Source: Pedobacter steynii
GTDB taxonomy: Bacteria > Bacteroidota > Bacteroidia > Sphingobacteriales > Sphingobacteriaceae
DNA: 64,000 nt
Assembly: GCF_001721645.1 (NCBI RefSeq)
Contig: NZ_CP017141.1
Span: 2,108,001 to 2,172,000 of the forward strand
Reading direction: 5' to 3'
A model generated the notes under the pieces. That model saw only the letters and a list, made by a program, of their open reading frames with translations, was not told where the DNA came from and did no database searches. Shown here piece by piece: positions 9,588 through 19,062 of this stretch. Every line of letters starts with the position of its first letter. Within the stretch, counting starts at the first letter, position 1. Made by a program: the position numbers and the translations under genes.

Positions 9588-10820
9588 ATGAAACTACATT
9601 TACTGGTAATTTCAATGATGGTGCTGCTTTTATCTTCCTGTTCAAAAAAGGAATTTATGCCGGCACCAGAGGGGGAGAATATCCCGTATCATGAAACTAA
9701 AAAGACAATTCAGGAGAACCTCGAAAGTTCTGCCTATACCTGTTTTTATACGGCATGGAGAAAAAGCAATATGGATAAAATCCTGAAAACCTTAAATCCT
9801 AAGATCGCCGTTACTGTTTTTGTTCCGGACAATAAAGCATTTGAAGCTTTGGGATACAATATTGCGACCATTAACAGGACACCGGCCGCTGTTTTAGATA
9901 GCTTATTGCTGTTCCATACGGCTAAAAATCAGGTGTTACCGGAAACGCTGGATCCACAATCGGCAAATTACCTCTTCATGAGCTTGCTGGAAAATAAAAA
10001 TTACATTGAACGGTATGGGATGATGAATGGGGAATTTCGTTATTACCTCTATCGCCATTACTTTAATATAGAAAATAATAAAGTGCTGGTTAACGGTAAA
10101 GTATCTGGCAATGCCGCAGACATCATGATCGGGACCAATGGTACACTGATTCCGATCGATAAAGTGCTGAACAGACCCGTCAAGGACATCAGGCAGACGC
10201 TCCAGGAAGATGGAAGATTCGGTTTGTACCTGAGTATTCTGGAGCATGATGACCAGTTTTATACCGAAATCTCGGGTTTTCCGGGCAATCAGCTAGACCG
10301 GTTTTTTAATAAAGAACCTTATGTCAGCTTTTCTTCTGTTTTTGCACCCACGGATGAAGCTTTTCATAAGGCAGGGATACATTCGCTGGCTGATGTTCAA
10401 AAATTAAACAGCCGGAGTGTTCCCTACATCCTGGAGGATTATTTTACAGTATCTAATTATTTGCCTGTGGATTCCATATTAAACAACCATTTCTGGCAAT
10501 ACAATGGGATATACGTACAAAATATGGACCTATCCTATAACAGCAGATACATTTCGCCGGAACCGAATCCGATTTGCTTCTTTTCAAATGACCTTAAAAA
10601 TGAAATTCTTGGTTCTTATGTCACCTTGTATAATAGTGAGCGTTCCCGTGTGATTCATTTAAATAACCTGGATTTTATCAGGAACGGGACTACCCTTAAG
10701 GTCAGGGTTAAGGGCTCAGATGCAGAACCGGCCACTGTGATCGCCTCTGATATCCAAACTTTTAATGGAACCATTCATGTAGTAGACCGCCTGTTGCTTC
10801 CTAAAGGGTTTAAAATTTAA
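9588..10820 (+). CDS. Fasciclin (FAS1) domain lipoprotein 2
   Basis: A 410-residue lipoprotein with lipobox LSSC followed by SKKE. Two diverged FAS1 domains are visible: about 40-190 with AVTVFVPDNKAF, and about 205-405 with SSVFAPTDEAF. An insertion before the second motif makes this the longest of the three FAS1 proteins here. It sits 21 bases after FAS1 protein 1 and 20 bases before FAS1 protein 3, in the same orientation. Likely surface-exposed adhesive or scaffold subunit; no enzyme motif seen. Confidence 0.82.
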   Translation: MKLHLLVISMMVLLLSSCSKKEFMPAPEGENIPYHETKKTIQENLESSAYTCFYTAWRKSNMDKILKTLNPKIAVTVFVPDNKAFEALGYNIATINRTPAAVLDSLLLFHTAKNQVLPETLDPQSANYLFMSLLENKNYIERYGMMNGEFRYYLYRHYFNIENNKVLVNGKVSGNAADIMIGTNGTLIPIDKVLNRPVKDIRQTLQEDGRFGLYLSILEHDDQFYTEISGFPGNQLDRFFNKEPYVSFSSVFAPTDEAFHKAGIHSLADVQKLNSRSVPYILEDYFTVSNYLPVDSILNNHFWQYNGIYVQNMDLSYNSRYISPEPNPICFFSNDLKNEILGSYVTLYNSERSRVIHLNNLDFIRNGTTLKVRVKGSDAEPATVIASDIQTFNGTIHVVDRLLLPKGFKI

Positions 10821-10840
10821 CCTGTTTTATTCAAGATCTC

Positions 10841-11830
10841 ATGATTAAAAGAAAAGAATTATTTGCGATTTTACTGACAGGAATCTGTTTGCAATCTTGT
10901 ATAAAAGAAGCTGATTTTATCAGCCCGGTAGATTACAATACGCTTGGTTATAAAATATCAGACAATTTCAATTTATCGCTGTTTAGTGCCGCACTGAGCA
11001 GGAGCAGCAATGATAAAAAATTATTGGAGCCTGGTCCCTTCACTGTTTTAGCGCCATCGAACCTTGCTTTTCAGAACTTTGGTTATTCCACCACTACCGC
11101 AGTAAAGACGGAAAGCCTGACCAGGATGAGCAAAATTGCCACCTACCATATTCTAGAAGGTAAGTTTGAGCTGGACAAGCTTCCCTACTTATTCAATCAG
11201 CAGATCGAATCCCTGGGCGGGAAATTATTTGTCACGCATTGGATTAAAGGTACCGATACGGTAATCACGATAAATGGGGCGAAGCTGATCCTAAATAATA
11301 TTCCGGGATCGAATGGATTGATTCAGGTAATCGATAAGGTGCTGGAGCCTTATCAGTTTGACGAACTCAATGATGCGATCGCCTCAGAAAATTCCATCAC
11401 TTTATTTTCTCATGCGCTTCGCAAAACAGGTTTGACCAGCCTTCTTCAGAAAAATGGATCATATACTGTTTTCGCACCTTCCAATGCAGCAATGGCAGCG
11501 ATCGGCTTCCGGAGTATCCAGGATGTCAATAATGCGCAAACCAAAGTGCTGGAAGATCTGATCAACTACCACATCGTCGCTGACCGGAAATTCGTGTACG
11601 ACTATATTTTAACTGCAGGAAAGTCCAATTCCAGTAAGCAAACCATGCTGAACGGTTACAGTGTGAACGTTAACCTGATGAGCACTGCGCAGGATCCCCC
11701 AGGAGTTTTCAGTAAGATCAGCTTGCAGGGCCCTGGAAATACGGTTCCGGTGCTGGTTGACCGGGCAGATCTGCTCAGCGGAAATGGCGTATTGCACATT
11801 ATTAACGGCGTATTTAAAATTATCAGATAA
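10841..11830 (+). CDS. Fasciclin (FAS1) domain lipoprotein 3
   Basis: A 329-residue lipoprotein with lipobox LQSC. It has two clear FAS1 domains: about 40-170 with GPFTVLAPSNLAF, and about 182-329 with GSYTVFAPSNAAM; each ends in a hydrophobic H2-like strand (GLIQVIDKVL, GVLHIINGVF). It keeps the family motifs better than its two upstream neighbours. Its TAA stop overlaps the ATG of the next gene as TAATG at 11828-11832, a sign of translational coupling with the IPT/NHL lipoprotein. Confidence 0.87.
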   Translation: MIKRKELFAILLTGICLQSCIKEADFISPVDYNTLGYKISDNFNLSLFSAALSRSSNDKKLLEPGPFTVLAPSNLAFQNFGYSTTTAVKTESLTRMSKIATYHILEGKFELDKLPYLFNQQIESLGGKLFVTHWIKGTDTVITINGAKLILNNIPGSNGLIQVIDKVLEPYQFDELNDAIASENSITLFSHALRKTGLTSLLQKNGSYTVFAPSNAAMAAIGFRSIQDVNNAQTKVLEDLINYHIVADRKFVYDYILTAGKSNSSKQTMLNGYSVNVNLMSTAQDPPGVFSKISLQGPGNTVPVLVDRADLLSGNGVLHIINGVFKIIR

Positions 11831-14076
11831 TGATTCAGAAACGAACTTATTCCTCATTATACCTAATGAGTTTTACCACAGTTATTTTTATGATCGTATT
11901 ATTTACCCTTTCCTGTAAAAAAGACAAAGAACTGAAAGGGGAACAAATACCTTTTAAAGTGGATAGTTATTATCCAAACAGTGGCAATGAAGGAACACTG
12001 GTTACGATTTTAGGAACCGGATTTGACACCAAAGCTGAAAATATTTCCATCACTTTTTCCGGTCAGCAAGCAGATGTTATTGCAGTTCATGAGGACAAGA
12101 TCATCGTGAGGGCACCTAAGGAAGGCAAGTCGGGAATGATACAGATGAAGAGCGGGTCCAATCATTCAGATGTCGGATCGTATAAATACCAGCAGCTGAG
12201 CTTAAAGGAAATTTTCCCTACCAATGGTTCCGCAGGGTCACACATCAGAATAATGGGCGAAGGATTTAGCAGCATCAGTAGTCCTGCAGCAGTGTTAATC
12301 AACGGAAAAGAAGCCATCGTCGTGAGCGTAAGTGATACGGTGCTGGTGGTAGAAGTTCCTGAAAATGCAGGAACCGGCCCGGTTCAGGTCAAAGTAAATG
12401 GATTTGAATCTACAGGTCCTGTGTTTCATTATCAAACGATAACGGCCATTAGACCATTAACAGGAGGTAAGGGGACCCGTGTAACCATTACCGGATCAGG
12501 ATTTGCGGCGGAGATTGCCGGAAATACTATAGATTTTAATGGAAAACCAGCAGCCGTTATTTCTGCGAAAGAAAATGAGATCGTGGTGATTGCGCCAGAG
12601 GGAGTGGAATCGGGGCCAGTTTCTTTAACCATCAATAAGCAAAGAACATCAGGTCCAGATTTTACCGTAGTTCCTTTACCAACGATTGAATTTGTCAGTC
12701 CGCTGAGTGGGCCGGGCGGAATAGAGATGGTGATTAAAGGATTGACTTTTAGTCCTGAAAAGGAAGAGAATAAAGTATCGATCAATGGGGTAATCGTACC
12801 GCTAACCTCCGCAACAAACAACGAGCTAAAACTAATTATTCCGGGCAATACAGGTAGTGGCGAGATCAGGGTATCTGTCAATGATCAGGAAGTGACCGGA
12901 CCAAAATTCTTCGACCAGAGCCTGGGAATAAAAAGCATGACTCCCGATAATGGCCTTTCAGGAACGGAGGTTACGCTTACCGGAACAGGCTTTAGCAGTA
13001 ATCCTTCGGGAAACATCGTAACATTTAATAACGTCGCAGCAACAATACTCTCAGCCACAGAAACAAAAATAACTGTTAAAGCTCCGGCGAATGTACTGAC
13101 TGGAAACCTGAAAGTAAAGGTGGGTAACCTGGAGGCTACTGCTCCGAAGCCATTCAGAAGGGCCGGAGTGCTCACCCTGGTTGGTGGTCCTGGAAGTACC
13201 AATGTCGACCTTTCCACCAATGGTAGTATTGTCGTAGATGCCTCAGGAAATGTTTTTGCCATAGAAAACACCAAAAACAGGGTGCTTAAAATATCTGCTT
13301 CCGGACAGGTTTCTGTTTTTGCAGGGAGTTCAGGCGGACAGTCCGGTTTGCAAAACGGAATGGGAACAGAAGCCCGCTTCAGGTTTGAGAATTTTGGCTC
13401 CCTTACCATCGATAAAAACCAGAACTTATATGTAGCGGATTATGGAAATCAGCTGATCAGAAAAATAAGTCCTCAGGGATTAGTTTCTACTTTCATGACG
13501 GGTGTAGGGAATGTTTTTGCCATGACTACCGATGCTGCAGGAAATATCTATGCCATGAGGGGCACCCAGAATGCCATGAGGATGACGCCGCAGGGAGGTT
13601 TATCTTCTCTAAATGTTTCTTCCAGAAATTATACGCATCGTCCGGCCTTTGATCAGGAGGGTAATTTATATATGAGTCCTGATGATTTTGAGGTCTATAT
13701 CAGTAAATATCCTTATCGGGCTGATGGAACGATACCTCAGCCTCCTGTAAAACATTGGGCCGGAAATCCTGCTGAAACCGGTTATGCTGACGGGATAGGA
13801 AGGCAGGTTAAGTTTACCTGGCTGAGGGGGATGCAGGTGGCAGATCAAAAGCTCTTCATTCTGGATTCTGATAATGCATTCAATATCTCGATTCGTCAGG
13901 CAAATCTGCAAACCGGAGAAGTGGTTACGGTGATGAAATCGGTAAGGGGTTATCAGGATGGAAACCTTGATGTGGCCAGGTTCATATCACTCCAGGATCT
14001 GGCCATCGATAAGGAGGGAGTCCTCTATATACTTGATAACTGGAATAACGCCATCAGAAAAGTGTATATAAAATAA
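11830..14076 (+). CDS. IPT/TIG and NHL-repeat lipoprotein
   Basis: A 748-residue lipoprotein with lipobox TLSC followed by KKDKE, a strong surface-export signal. Five IPT/TIG immunoglobulin-like domains run from about 40 to 440, each opening with a P-x-x-G-x-x-G-T pattern (for example PNSGNEGTLVTILGTGF). The C-terminal 300 residues form an NHL-type beta-propeller with repeats such as NLYVADYGNQLIRKIS. This architecture is common next to SusCD pairs, where IPT proteins act as surface glycan- or peptide-binding proteins. It is coupled to the FAS1 gene by TAATG overlap. A hairpin and a 108-base gap follow before SusC. Confidence 0.9.
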   Translation: MIQKRTYSSLYLMSFTTVIFMIVLFTLSCKKDKELKGEQIPFKVDSYYPNSGNEGTLVTILGTGFDTKAENISITFSGQQADVIAVHEDKIIVRAPKEGKSGMIQMKSGSNHSDVGSYKYQQLSLKEIFPTNGSAGSHIRIMGEGFSSISSPAAVLINGKEAIVVSVSDTVLVVEVPENAGTGPVQVKVNGFESTGPVFHYQTITAIRPLTGGKGTRVTITGSGFAAEIAGNTIDFNGKPAAVISAKENEIVVIAPEGVESGPVSLTINKQRTSGPDFTVVPLPTIEFVSPLSGPGGIEMVIKGLTFSPEKEENKVSINGVIVPLTSATNNELKLIIPGNTGSGEIRVSVNDQEVTGPKFFDQSLGIKSMTPDNGLSGTEVTLTGTGFSSNPSGNIVTFNNVAATILSATETKITVKAPANVLTGNLKVKVGNLEATAPKPFRRAGVLTLVGGPGSTNVDLSTNGSIVVDASGNVFAIENTKNRVLKISASGQVSVFAGSSGGQSGLQNGMGTEARFRFENFGSLTIDKNQNLYVADYGNQLIRKISPQGLVSTFMTGVGNVFAMTTDAAGNIYAMRGTQNAMRMTPQGGLSSLNVSSRNYTHRPAFDQEGNLYMSPDDFEVYISKYPYRADGTIPQPPVKHWAGNPAETGYADGIGRQVKFTWLRGMQVADQKLFILDSDNAFNISIRQANLQTGEVVTVMKSVRGYQDGNLDVARFISLQDLAIDKEGVLYILDNWNNAIRKVYIK

Positions 14077-14100
14077 CAACCTACATATAAAGGATTTTCT

Positions 14101-14127
14101 CCATTGATTTTGACAAAAAATCAATGG
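14101..14127. other. Hairpin between IPT/NHL gene and susC
   Basis: CCATTGATTTT (14101-14111) pairs exactly with AAAATCAATGG (14117-14127) over a 5-base loop. It is followed by the palindrome GGGGATCCCC (14131-14140), not a T-run. It may attenuate transcription or protect mRNA ends, setting different levels for the upstream lipoprotein genes and the downstream SusCD genes. Confidence 0.45.
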
Positions 14128-14184
14128 GCCGGGGATCCCCTTGTCCAAAATTTTAGAATGAATACTTATAAACCATAAAACAAC

Positions 14185-17100
14185 ATGAAAATTAATTTAA
14201 TCAGAGATCACCTGTTCAGGGGGATGATCCGAAGCTGTTTTTTGCTTGTCCTTCTTGGGGTTTGTCAGCAGGAAGTGCAGGCAGGTCCCCATGCACACCG
14301 GACAAAATTCGTGCAGCAAAACATAAAGGGAAAGGTGACCGACGCGCAGGGATTGCCTGTAGTTGGTGCAACAGTGAATATCAAAGGCTCGAAAGTATAT
14401 GCCATCACCGATAAAGATGGTACTTACAGCATCCAGGCATCCGATAATTCCACACTTATTATACGTTCTATCGGTTTTATCACTCAGGAAATTCTGGTAG
14501 GCACCAGAACTATCATAAATACCACGCTGATTGAAGAAGTTGGTAAATTGGGCGAAGTGGTGGTTACCGGTTATCAGACGGTAAAGAAAAGACAGTTTAC
14601 CGGAGCTTCCACTACCATCAAAGCTGCGGATGCCAAGCGGGAAGGGATCACTGATGTCAGCAGGATGCTCGAAGGGCAGGTGGCCGGAGTATCTGTTCAA
14701 AACGTTTCGGGAACATTCGGTGCTGCACCTAAAATCAGGATCCGGGGTGCTACTTCCATCAGCGGAGATAACAAGCCATTGTGGGTGGTAGATGGAATCA
14801 TCCTGGAGGATGTGGTGAATGTGTCCAATGAGCAATTATCTACTGGAGACCCCTCCACTTTAGTCGGGTCCTCAGTTGCAGGCCTCAATCCGGATGACAT
14901 TGAGAGCTTTGAAATCCTTAAAGATGCTGCGGCAACCTCATTATATGGTGCAAGGGCAATGAATGGTGTAATTGTCATTACGACAAAAAAAGGTAAGGTC
15001 GGCAGCTCAAAAGTTTCCTATACCGGAAATCTTTCTACCTACTTAAAGCCTTCCTACGACCAGTTTAACATCATGAACTCCTATGATCAGGTTTCCATGT
15101 ATGCAGAGATGGAACGTAAGGGCTGGTTAAATTTCGGCGCAACATCCAGGTTCGCCAATGGCGGGATTTATGTAAAGATGGCCGATTTAATTAATCAATA
15201 TGATGAATCTAATGGCCAGTTTGGACTTAAAAATGATGCTTTAAGCAGAAGGTCTTTTTTAGAAAGATACGCGAACGCAAATACGAACTGGTTTGACGTG
15301 CTTTTTAAAAATTCCATGATGCAGGAACATGCGGTGAGTGTATCTAATGGTACGGATAAGGCCCAGCTCTATATATCGACGAGTTATTTGAAAGATAATG
15401 GATGGACAGTTGGAGATGAGGTAGAGCGGTTTACCGGAAACGTGAGGGCTACCTTTACCCCTAACGACAAGCTCAGTTATGGGATCATTACGCAGGGATC
15501 AGTCCGGAATCAACGTGCACCGGGAAGTTTGGGAAGAGTGAGTGATCCTGTGTCCGGACAGTTTAACCGTGATTTCGATATCAATCCTTTTAGCTATGCA
15601 ATGAATACCAGCCGCGCGTTAACGGCCTTTGACGAAAATGGGAACCGGGAATATTTCAGAAGAAACTTTGCTCCTTTCAACATTCTGAACGAGTTGGAAA
15701 ACAACAGCATTAACCTTAATTTTTTGGATTTTAAGGTTCAAGGGGATTTGAAATATAACCTGCTAAAGAACCTTAAGTATGCTTTTGAAGGTGCCTATCG
15801 GTATGCGAAAACCAACCAGGAGCACAGCATTACTGAAAACTCAAATATGCCGATGGCCTATCGTGCTGATGGTGATGCCACCATTCGTGCGGCCAATAAG
15901 TTTTTATACAGAGATCCCGAAAATCCGGAAGCTGAACCGATTGTGGTATTGCCTTATGGAGGGTTCTACAATACCAATGATACTTATTTGAAAAGTTATA
16001 ACCTTCGAAATTCCCTTGAATTTAATGAGCGTTTTAATGACATCCATCAGCTAAGGGTTTATGGTTTTTCTGAATTGAGGTATGCGGACAGGCAGTTTAA
16101 AAACTTTAGCGGATATGGTTATCAGTTTGATAAAGGCGGAGTTCCTTATTTAGACCCCAATTTTGTAAAGATGATCGTGGAAGGTAATTCCAACTATTAC
16201 GGGATGGAGCGCAGACAAGACCGCTTTCTGGCCTATGGATTGAATGCAGGGTACACGTATAAGGATCGGTACAATGTAGCGGGAACACTCCGGTACGATG
16301 GTTCCAACCTGATGGGAAAAACAAGAACTGCACGTTGGCTTCCCACCTGGAACATTAGCGGGTCATGGAATATTGATGGGGAGTCGTTTTTTCAGAAACA
16401 AAGCTTCCTGACCCGTGCCACTTTAAGGGCCAGTTATGGTCTTACTGCGAGCAGCGGTCCGGCAACAAATTCCAGCGTTGTGTTGTTGAATGCCGCAACA
16501 AATCGTCCTTATTTAAGTGAGCGGGAATCGGCGATCAATATCATGAACCTGGAGAATTCCGAGCTGACCTGGGAAAAGCTCTACAAAACAAATATCGGAT
16601 TTGATGTCAGCATGGCTAATAATGTGGTCACCCTGGGGGTGGATTATTACAACCATAAAAGCTATGACCTGATTGGTTTAATCCGCAATGGCGGTGTTGG
16701 TGGGGAAGCGGTGAAGGTGGCCAATTATGCAGACATGGATGCCCATGGAGTTGAATTTACATTGGGAACGAAAATATTGGACCACGGTGCTTTGAAATGG
16801 AATGCGCAGCTAAATTTCGGATATAATAAATCTGTCATCACCAATCTGAGAAACGAACCAAATATCTGGTCTTTAATCGGGCCTGATGGAGGTGCTAAAG
16901 AAGGCTATCCGCAAAGAGGATTGTTTTCTTTAAAATATGAAGGTTTAAATAAGGAAACAGGTGTGCCGAGATTTTTAAATGAAGACGGCAAGGTATCCGA
17001 TGCGGTTTACCTGCAAAGTTTGAAAACCAGCAATCTGGTTTATGAAGGATCGATCGACCCTAAGGTCACAGGAGGTTTTTTCAATAACATCAGTTATAAA

Positions 17101-17562
17101 GATTTTAAGCTGTCTGTCCTGATGACTTTCAGTGCCGGAAATGTGATCCGTCTAAATCCGGCTTTCAGCAGTAGTTATTCTGAATTGAATGCCACGCCGG
17201 AAGAGTTTATAAACAGATGGATATTATATGGGGATGATGCCAGCCCTTCGGTTTTAGACAAGAGAGGCGAAAGTCAGCTGATCAATTCCTTTCCTTATAA
17301 CAATTACAACTATTCTACAGAACGTGTAGCGAAGGGGGATTTTATCAGGCTGAAGCAGCTGAACCTTTCCTATAATCTCCCGGCAAAGCTGAGCTCAAAA
17401 TTAAAGCTGTCTAACTGTTCCTTGAGTCTGGTGGCGAACAACCTGTGGTTAATTTATTCAGATAAGGCGCTGAATGGTCAGGATCCGGAGTTCTTTAGCT
17501 CAGGAGGGGTAGCGATGCCTATTCCTAAGCAGTTTACATTATCCTTAAAAGTCGGACTATAA
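14185..17562 (+). CDS. SusC/RagA-family TonB-dependent transporter
   Basis: A 1125-residue outer-membrane transporter. It has a signal peptide (about 1-34), a carboxypeptidase-regulatory-like domain at about 48-130, the SusC signature VVVTGYQTVKKRQFTGA at about 128-145, a plug domain ending in YGARAMNGVIVITTKKG, and a barrel to the C-terminus. Unlike the receptor at 1930, it has no STN domain, so it transports rather than signals. SusD follows after 10 bases; together they form the lidded import complex typical of Bacteroidota. The nearby metallopeptidase and DUF4302 genes point to a protein or peptide substrate more than a glycan, since no glycoside hydrolase is present; that is inference. 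Confidence 0.95.
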   Translation: MKINLIRDHLFRGMIRSCFLLVLLGVCQQEVQAGPHAHRTKFVQQNIKGKVTDAQGLPVVGATVNIKGSKVYAITDKDGTYSIQASDNSTLIIRSIGFITQEILVGTRTIINTTLIEEVGKLGEVVVTGYQTVKKRQFTGASTTIKAADAKREGITDVSRMLEGQVAGVSVQNVSGTFGAAPKIRIRGATSISGDNKPLWVVDGIILEDVVNVSNEQLSTGDPSTLVGSSVAGLNPDDIESFEILKDAAATSLYGARAMNGVIVITTKKGKVGSSKVSYTGNLSTYLKPSYDQFNIMNSYDQVSMYAEMERKGWLNFGATSRFANGGIYVKMADLINQYDESNGQFGLKNDALSRRSFLERYANANTNWFDVLFKNSMMQEHAVSVSNGTDKAQLYISTSYLKDNGWTVGDEVERFTGNVRATFTPNDKLSYGIITQGSVRNQRAPGSLGRVSDPVSGQFNRDFDINPFSYAMNTSRALTAFDENGNREYFRRNFAPFNILNELENNSINLNFLDFKVQGDLKYNLLKNLKYAFEGAYRYAKTNQEHSITENSNMPMAYRADGDATIRAANKFLYRDPENPEAEPIVVLPYGGFYNTNDTYLKSYNLRNSLEFNERFNDIHQLRVYGFSELRYADRQFKNFSGYGYQFDKGGVPYLDPNFVKMIVEGNSNYYGMERRQDRFLAYGLNAGYTYKDRYNVAGTLRYDGSNLMGKTRTARWLPTWNISGSWNIDGESFFQKQSFLTRATLRASYGLTASSGPATNSSVVLLNAATNRPYLSERESAINIMNLENSELTWEKLYKTNIGFDVSMANNVVTLGVDYYNHKSYDLIGLIRNGGVGGEAVKVANYADMDAHGVEFTLGTKILDHGALKWNAQLNFGYNKSVITNLRNEPNIWSLIGPDGGAKEGYPQRGLFSLKYEGLNKETGVPRFLNEDGKVSDAVYLQSLKTSNLVYEGSIDPKVTGGFFNNISYKDFKLSVLMTFSAGNVIRLNPAFSSSYSELNATPEEFINRWILYGDDASPSVLDKRGESQLINSFPYNNYNYSTERVAKGDFIRLKQLNLSYNLPAKLSSKLKLSNCSLSLVANNLWLIYSDKALNGQDPEFFSSGGVAMPIPKQFTLSLKVGL

Positions 17563-17572
17563 AAATATTAAA

Positions 17573-19048
17573 ATGATCAAGATTAAATTCAATAACAGCA
17601 TCATACTGGGACTTGCAGGTTTATGCCTGTTCTCCGGTTGCAGTAAGTTCCTGGATGAAAGTCCGGACATGCGTACAGAACTGAATTCTCCTGAAAAGAT
17701 TGGGGAATTATTGTCTACTGCTTATCCTCAGGCGAGCTATATCCCTTTTACAGAATCTATGTCAGATAACGTATCTGATAAAGGTTCTGGAAATGTAGAG
17801 CTGGCCAATAGTTCACCTTATTTCTTTAAAGATGATAAAAGTCCGGATCCCGATGCTCCAATCGGCTATTGGAATGCTTCCTATAAAGCGATCTCAGCGG
17901 CAAATCATGCTTTGGAAATGATTGAAAAACAGGCGGATTATGAAAGATATAGGGCCTATAAAGGCGAAGCATTAGTTGCCCGTGCTTATGCACATTTTAT
18001 GTTGGTAACACTATTTTCAAAGCCTTATTCTCCACAGACCTCTGATATTGACCCGGGTATTCCTTATGTAACCGCTACAGAAAAGATCGTATTGGGACAT
18101 TATCAACGGAAAACCGTAGCCTATGTATATGAGATGATTGAAAAAGACCTTAAAGAAGGATTGCCGCTGATCAATGATGCGATATATAAAGTCCCAAAAT
18201 ACCATTTTACACTTGCGGCGGCAAATGCTTTTGCCTCTCGTTTTTATCTGTTTAAAAAGGATGCGGTGAATGCGGTTAAACATGCAAATGCCGTGTTTTC
18301 AAGCGGTAGCCTGAGTGCTTATTTAAGGCCTGTAAACAGTAATGCATACCGTAGTTTTCAATATCGGGAGCTGGAAGCACAATATACCCGGGCAGAGAAT
18401 CCGGCAAATATTTTGTTGATCGAAACCCCTTCCATATGGGGAAGAAGTTACCCCACATTCAGGTATGGATTTACTCCTGATCTGATGAGTAAACTCACTA
18501 ATAGCTCCAATGTAACCGGAGGTACCTGGGCCTATAACATTTATGGAAATGAAACGAGTCTTAATATTCCAAAGTTCAGGGAACATTTTGTTCGCCTCAC
18601 CCTAAATGCAGAAAGTGGGATTCCTTATAATATGATCCCTGTCTTTAGTGCTGAAGAAGTGCTGTTCAACAGGGCAGAAGCCAATGCGATGATGGGCAAT
18701 CATGAGGCCGCAATTGCAGATCTCAACGATTATATCGCCAGCCGCTTTATCATCAGTTTTAACAATCCTGTTTATGATCCTGAAATGGCCATTACGATGG
18801 ATAAACTGACGACATTTTATAATTCGGCAGACCGCGAACAGGTATTAATCAATTGTATCCTTGATTTTAAGCGGGTGAACTTCCTCTTTGAAGGACAACG
18901 TTGGTTTGACATCATCAGACATGGATTACCTGTAGAACATAAAACCTCAAAAGGAGAGCTCTTTATACTAGGTCCTCAGCATCCGCAAAGGGTTTTTCAA
19001 ATCCCTGAAGAAGCACAAAGCTCTGGTCTTGAACTAAATCCACGATAA
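17573..19048 (+). CDS. SusD/RagB-family lipoprotein
   Basis: A 491-residue surface lipoprotein (lipobox FSGC, Cys23). It has the SusD-like N-terminal CSKFLDESPD motif, helical TPR-type segments such as YKAISAANHALEMI and the ARAYAHFMLV stretch, and the C-terminal RWFDIIRHGLPV signature of the RagB/SusD family. It acts as the lid of SusC and binds substrate at the cell surface. It is 10 bases downstream of SusC and 14 bases upstream of the metallopeptidase gene, all in one operon. Confidence 0.94.
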   Translation: MIKIKFNNSIILGLAGLCLFSGCSKFLDESPDMRTELNSPEKIGELLSTAYPQASYIPFTESMSDNVSDKGSGNVELANSSPYFFKDDKSPDPDAPIGYWNASYKAISAANHALEMIEKQADYERYRAYKGEALVARAYAHFMLVTLFSKPYSPQTSDIDPGIPYVTATEKIVLGHYQRKTVAYVYEMIEKDLKEGLPLINDAIYKVPKYHFTLAAANAFASRFYLFKKDAVNAVKHANAVFSSGSLSAYLRPVNSNAYRSFQYRELEAQYTRAENPANILLIETPSIWGRSYPTFRYGFTPDLMSKLTNSSNVTGGTWAYNIYGNETSLNIPKFREHFVRLTLNAESGIPYNMIPVFSAEEVLFNRAEANAMMGNHEAAIADLNDYIASRFIISFNNPVYDPEMAITMDKLTTFYNSADREQVLINCILDFKRVNFLFEGQRWFDIIRHGLPVEHKTSKGELFILGPQHPQRVFQIPEEAQSSGLELNPR

Positions 19049-19062
19049 AAAACGAATTCAAT

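Noticed and set aside
12432..13409. Two long minus-strand frames opposite the IPT/NHL lipoprotein gene
   Set aside because: They mirror the repeated IPT codons, lack start signals or domains, and sit inside a well-supported gene.
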